Positions 13,824 to 14,805 of a stretch of 14,805 nt of DNA are shown in pieces. This stretch comes from Baffinella frigidus (taxonomy: Eukaryota; Cryptophyceae; Cryptomonadales; Baffinellaceae), in assembly GCA_026770585.1 (NCBI GenBank), contig MU646500.1:525781-540585 (forward strand), given 5' to 3'. The stretch's first letter is position 1. Each line of letters starts with the position of its first letter. A program made the translations under genes and the position numbers. The notes under the pieces are model-generated. The model was not told the DNA's origin and made no database searches. It saw only the letters and a program-made list of their open reading frames with translations.

Positions 13824-13850
13824 GTTTAGGGTTTAGGGTTTAGGGTTTAG
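13824..13850. repeat. Short TTTAGGG array
   Basis: Nearly four perfect units. Confidence 0.9.
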
Positions 13851-13999
13851 GACGAGAAAAAACGTGGCTGTCTTGCTGTCTAGCTGCAATCGAATTTACT
13901 CAGCATGCTATATCTCTGCATAGGGCGCAAGCCGGCTAAGTGCGAGAATCAACGGGAGGTCGTGCTATCCACCCGGTAAACCCCAAGTGCTATTTCTAG

Positions 14000-14058
14000 A
14001 AGGTTGACGACCCGTAATCAGCAAGGTTGACTACCCGTAATCAGCGAACCGTAATCAG
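14000..14058. repeat. 23-base tandem repeat
   Basis: Units AAGGTTGACGACCCGTAATC+AGC at 14000-14022 and 14023-14045 (one difference), then a partial third copy to 14058. Confidence 0.85.
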
Positions 14059-14154
14059 AAGCAAAGGGGGTCTTTCAGAACTGACCCGCCAGCCTCCTTG
14101 ATGAATCCGAAATGCTTTCCGGGCTCCAAGTCCTGCCAGATACCTGTCACGACT

Positions 14155-14429
14155 CGGGTTGGGGTTTAGGGTTCAGAGTTTCGGGTTTAAGATTTAGGGT
14201 TTAGGTTTCAGGGTTTTATGGTTTTGGGTTTAGGGTTTAGGGTTTGGGATTTAGGGTTCAGGTTTTATGGTTTATGGTTTAGGGTTTAGGGTTTAGGGTT
14301 TATGGTTCAGGGTTCAAGGTTTAGGGTTTATGGTTTATGGTTTATGGTTTATGGTTTAGGGTTTAGGGTTTAGGGTTTAGGGTCTAGGGTTTAGGGTTTA
14401 GGGTTTATGGTTTAGGGTTCATGGTTTAC
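14155..14429. repeat. Long TTTAGGG-type array
   Basis: About 275 bases of TTTAGGG with many TTTATGG and TTCAGGG variants. No gene is seen between 13851 and 14805. Confidence 0.92.
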
Positions 14430-14650
14430 CGCGCAACACGCGAGGGGGTTTTGGGCTGTCCCAGAGGAATCGCTCGAGGGGTCCCACCTCGTGGAAACCT
14501 GGTGAATGGGCGCCGTATTAGATTGAAATACAACAGTGGTTCAGATTGATTCGAAATAAATCTACCTTCAAACGGTTCAGCACTGTTTGCAATTCATTGA
14601 CACCATGTCAAGGGTTGGTGACTGACGTCCTGGTGCTTCCGGCAGGGTGA

Positions 14651-14805
14651 GAGGGTTCAGGGTTTATGGCTTGTATGGTATAGGGTGTGGGGTGTAGGGC
14701 GTGGGGCGTGGGGTGTGGGGTGTGGGGCGTGGGGTGTCAGGTGTGGGGCGTGGGGTGTCGGGTGTAGGTACGGTGTAGGGTATAGGGTGTAGGGTGTAGG
14801 GTGTA
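14651..14805. repeat. GGTGTAGGG / GGCGTGGGG variant array
   Basis: A G-rich tandem of 6- to 8-base units (GGGGTGT, GGGGCGT, AGGGTGT) that begins as TTCAGGG-type and drifts. It runs to the right edge. Confidence 0.85.

Noticed and set aside
14000-14058. CRISPR-like array
   Set aside because: The units abut directly with no spacers; it is a plain tandem repeat.
1-14805. tRNA or rRNA genes
   Set aside because: I found no cloverleaf with the A and B box patterns and no rRNA core sequence on either strand, although a covariance-model search could still find one.

Overview
The window is intron-dense nuclear DNA of a eukaryote, probably a unicellular protist. Both strands lack long bacterial-style genes. 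Short exons of 11 to 62 codons lie on the minus strand and are joined by GT-AG introns of about 110 to 780 bases. Degenerate TTTAGGG tracts (the plant, green-algal and alveolate telomere unit) are scattered through the introns. A chromerid- or dinoflagellate-related alga is a reasonable guess, but nothing in the window proves the lineage.

I assembled the exons by hand from splice sites, reading phase and family homology. Both gene bodies encode FtsJ/RrmJ-type mRNA cap 2'-O-ribose methyltransferases. The upstream one, read right to left from about 13.0 kb to 6.5 kb, is a CMTR2-like (cap2) enzyme. It has the motif HLCEAPGAF and all four catalytic positions of the family (K111, D226, K266, E303 in my numbering). 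The downstream one, from about 5.3 kb to 0.36 kb and open at the left edge, is CMTR1-like: a basic low-complexity N-terminus, a G-patch, then an RFM methyltransferase domain. Its SAM-binding motifs are eroded, and the second catalytic lysine is replaced by glycine (ICK to ICG), so it may be a pseudoenzyme.

No clear end of the first gene or start of the second is visible. Exon 12 of the CMTR2 part ends in phase 0. A possible 27-base exon and the first CMTR1 exon both have good acceptors in phase 0. The two units may therefore form one fused transcript of roughly 820 codons or more, or two tandem genes about 1.3 kb apart.

Layout by region: 1-355, no supported exon; 356-5265, CMTR1-like unit; 5266-6531, linker or intergenic region with a local duplication; 6532-13003, CMTR2-like unit, with two candidate first exons; 13004-14805, upstream region with a diverged duplicated protein-like segment on the plus strand, a 23-base tandem repeat and long telomere-like arrays.

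The introns hold much small repeat material. This includes an introner-like element in two copies, each with its own flanking direct repeat, one of which recreates a splice acceptor. There are also two copies of a hairpin MITE family, a foldback element, exon relics, and duplicated donor regions in neighbouring introns.
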